Assembly (NCBI RefSeq): GCF_017357385.1 | Contig: NZ_CP071632.1 | Span: forward strand, 687,501 to 751,500 | Direction of reading: 5' to 3' | DNA: 64,000 bases | From: Rhizobium sp. NZLR1 | GTDB lineage: Bacteria > Pseudomonadota > Alphaproteobacteria > Rhizobiales > Rhizobiaceae | Part shown: piece by piece, positions 63,658 to 64,000 of the stretch | Numbering within the stretch: the first letter of the stretch is position 1 | How the letters are laid out: each line of letters begins with the position of its first letter | The notes under the pieces: generated by a model | What the model was told of the DNA's origin: nothing | Database searches by the model: none | What the model saw: only the letters and a program-made list of their open reading frames with translations | Made by a program: the position numbers and the translations under genes

Positions 63658-64000
63658 ATGAGCATTTTCGGCAGCATGAAGACGGCAGTATCGGGGATGA
63701 ACGCACAGGCGAACCGCCTCAGCACCGTTGCCGATAACATCGCCAACGTGAACACCACCGGTTACAAGGCCGTGTCGACGAGCTTCTCGTCGCTGGTCCT
63801 GCCTTCCTCGGGCGGCAATTACAATTCCGGCGGCGTCCAGACCTCGGTCCGCCAGGCCGTCTCCGACCAGGGCGACATTTCCTACACCACCTCGGGCACC
63901 GACCTCGCGATTTCGGGCGACGGCTTCTTCATCGTCCAGGGCGCTGACGGCACGCCGGTTCTGACCCGCGCCGGCGACTTCACCAAGGACGACGAAGGCA
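63658..64000 (+). CDS. flgE: flagellar hook protein FlgE, 3' end outside window
   Basis: 114 residues are visible, from the ATG at 63658 with AACGAGG upstream. The hook/rod signature NRLSTVADNIANVNTTGYKA is complete and is followed by SGTDLAISGDGFFIVQGADG. It is the first gene of the hook operon (flgE-flgK-flgL in related species). A GC hairpin lies in the leader at 63540-63559. The protein continues beyond the window. Confidence 0.93.
   Translation, partial: MSIFGSMKTAVSGMNAQANRLSTVADNIANVNTTGYKAVSTSFSSLVLPSSGGNYNSGGVQTSVRQAVSDQGDISYTTSGTDLAISGDGFFIVQGADGTPVLTRAGDFTKDDEG

Noticed and set aside
1..64000. tRNA, rRNA, CRISPR arrays, insertion sequences or prophage genes
   Set aside because: None seen by eye; no transposase, integrase or repeat-spacer pattern is present, and the region is a conserved chromosomal block.

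Overview
The window looks like GC-rich chromosomal DNA of a fast-growing Rhizobium, most likely of the R. leguminosarum / R. etli / R. phaseoli group. The main reason is gene order: icpA-cheS-cheY1-cheA-cheW-cheR-cheB-cheY2-cheD-cheT-fliF-visN-visR, the opposing flhB-fliG-fliN-fliM-motA block, then flgF-fliI ... fliP, tandem flagellins, motB-motC-fliK, rem and flgE. This is the single large motility region of the Rhizobiaceae, and four tandem flagellin genes fit R. leguminosarum-like species. No database was searched; species and product calls rest on recognition of protein families.

Positions 1-8.4 kb are mixed housekeeping and accessory genes: the 3' end of a beta-helix surface-polysaccharide protein, an O-antigen ligase/polymerase-like membrane protein, a broken Ku gene next to a DUF2188 gene, an OsmC-family protein, an FAD-dependent oxidoreductase, an EamA exporter and a fused dioxygenase-esterase. 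Positions 8.5-15.6 kb form a dense signalling island: a REC-kinase-REC hybrid, a single-domain receiver and a membrane PAS kinase in one operon, then a divergent receiver, a LuxR-type solo regulator, another receiver and a soluble kinase. Positions 15.7-22.6 kb hold secDF, a small membrane protein, a KefB/YbaL-type antiporter, a small Xre-type regulator, a GT39-type glycosyltransferase and a 37-codon membrane ORF.

From about 22.8 kb to the end, everything concerns motility. The che operon sets the phosphorylation state of CheY1 and CheY2. VisN and VisR (LuxR-type) sit at the top of the rhizobial flagellar hierarchy and activate rem, found at 62.9 kb. Rem activates the basal-body, hook, motor and flagellin genes. 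Structural genes cover the MS-ring (fliF), switch (fliG, fliM, fliN), rod (flgB, flgC, flgF, flgG, fliE), P- and L-rings (flgI, flgH), export (flhB, fliI, fliP, fliK and a probable FliH-like protein) and motor (motA, motB, motC, motE).

The most interesting signals are: (1) a bipartite motif, GCATGA-N24-28-TCCGG, in front of all four flagellin genes and the che operon, a candidate class III promoter element; (2) three perfect CtrA-type boxes (TTAA-N7-TTAA) upstream of flaB, flaC and rem; (3) an O-GlcNAc-transferase-like (SPINDLY-type) protein next to the flagellin genes, a candidate flagellin glycosyltransferase; (4) a FliH-like protein far from fliI; (5) an IcpA globin domain that seems to lack the haem-ligating histidine, and a Rem receiver domain that lacks the phospho-acceptor aspartate.
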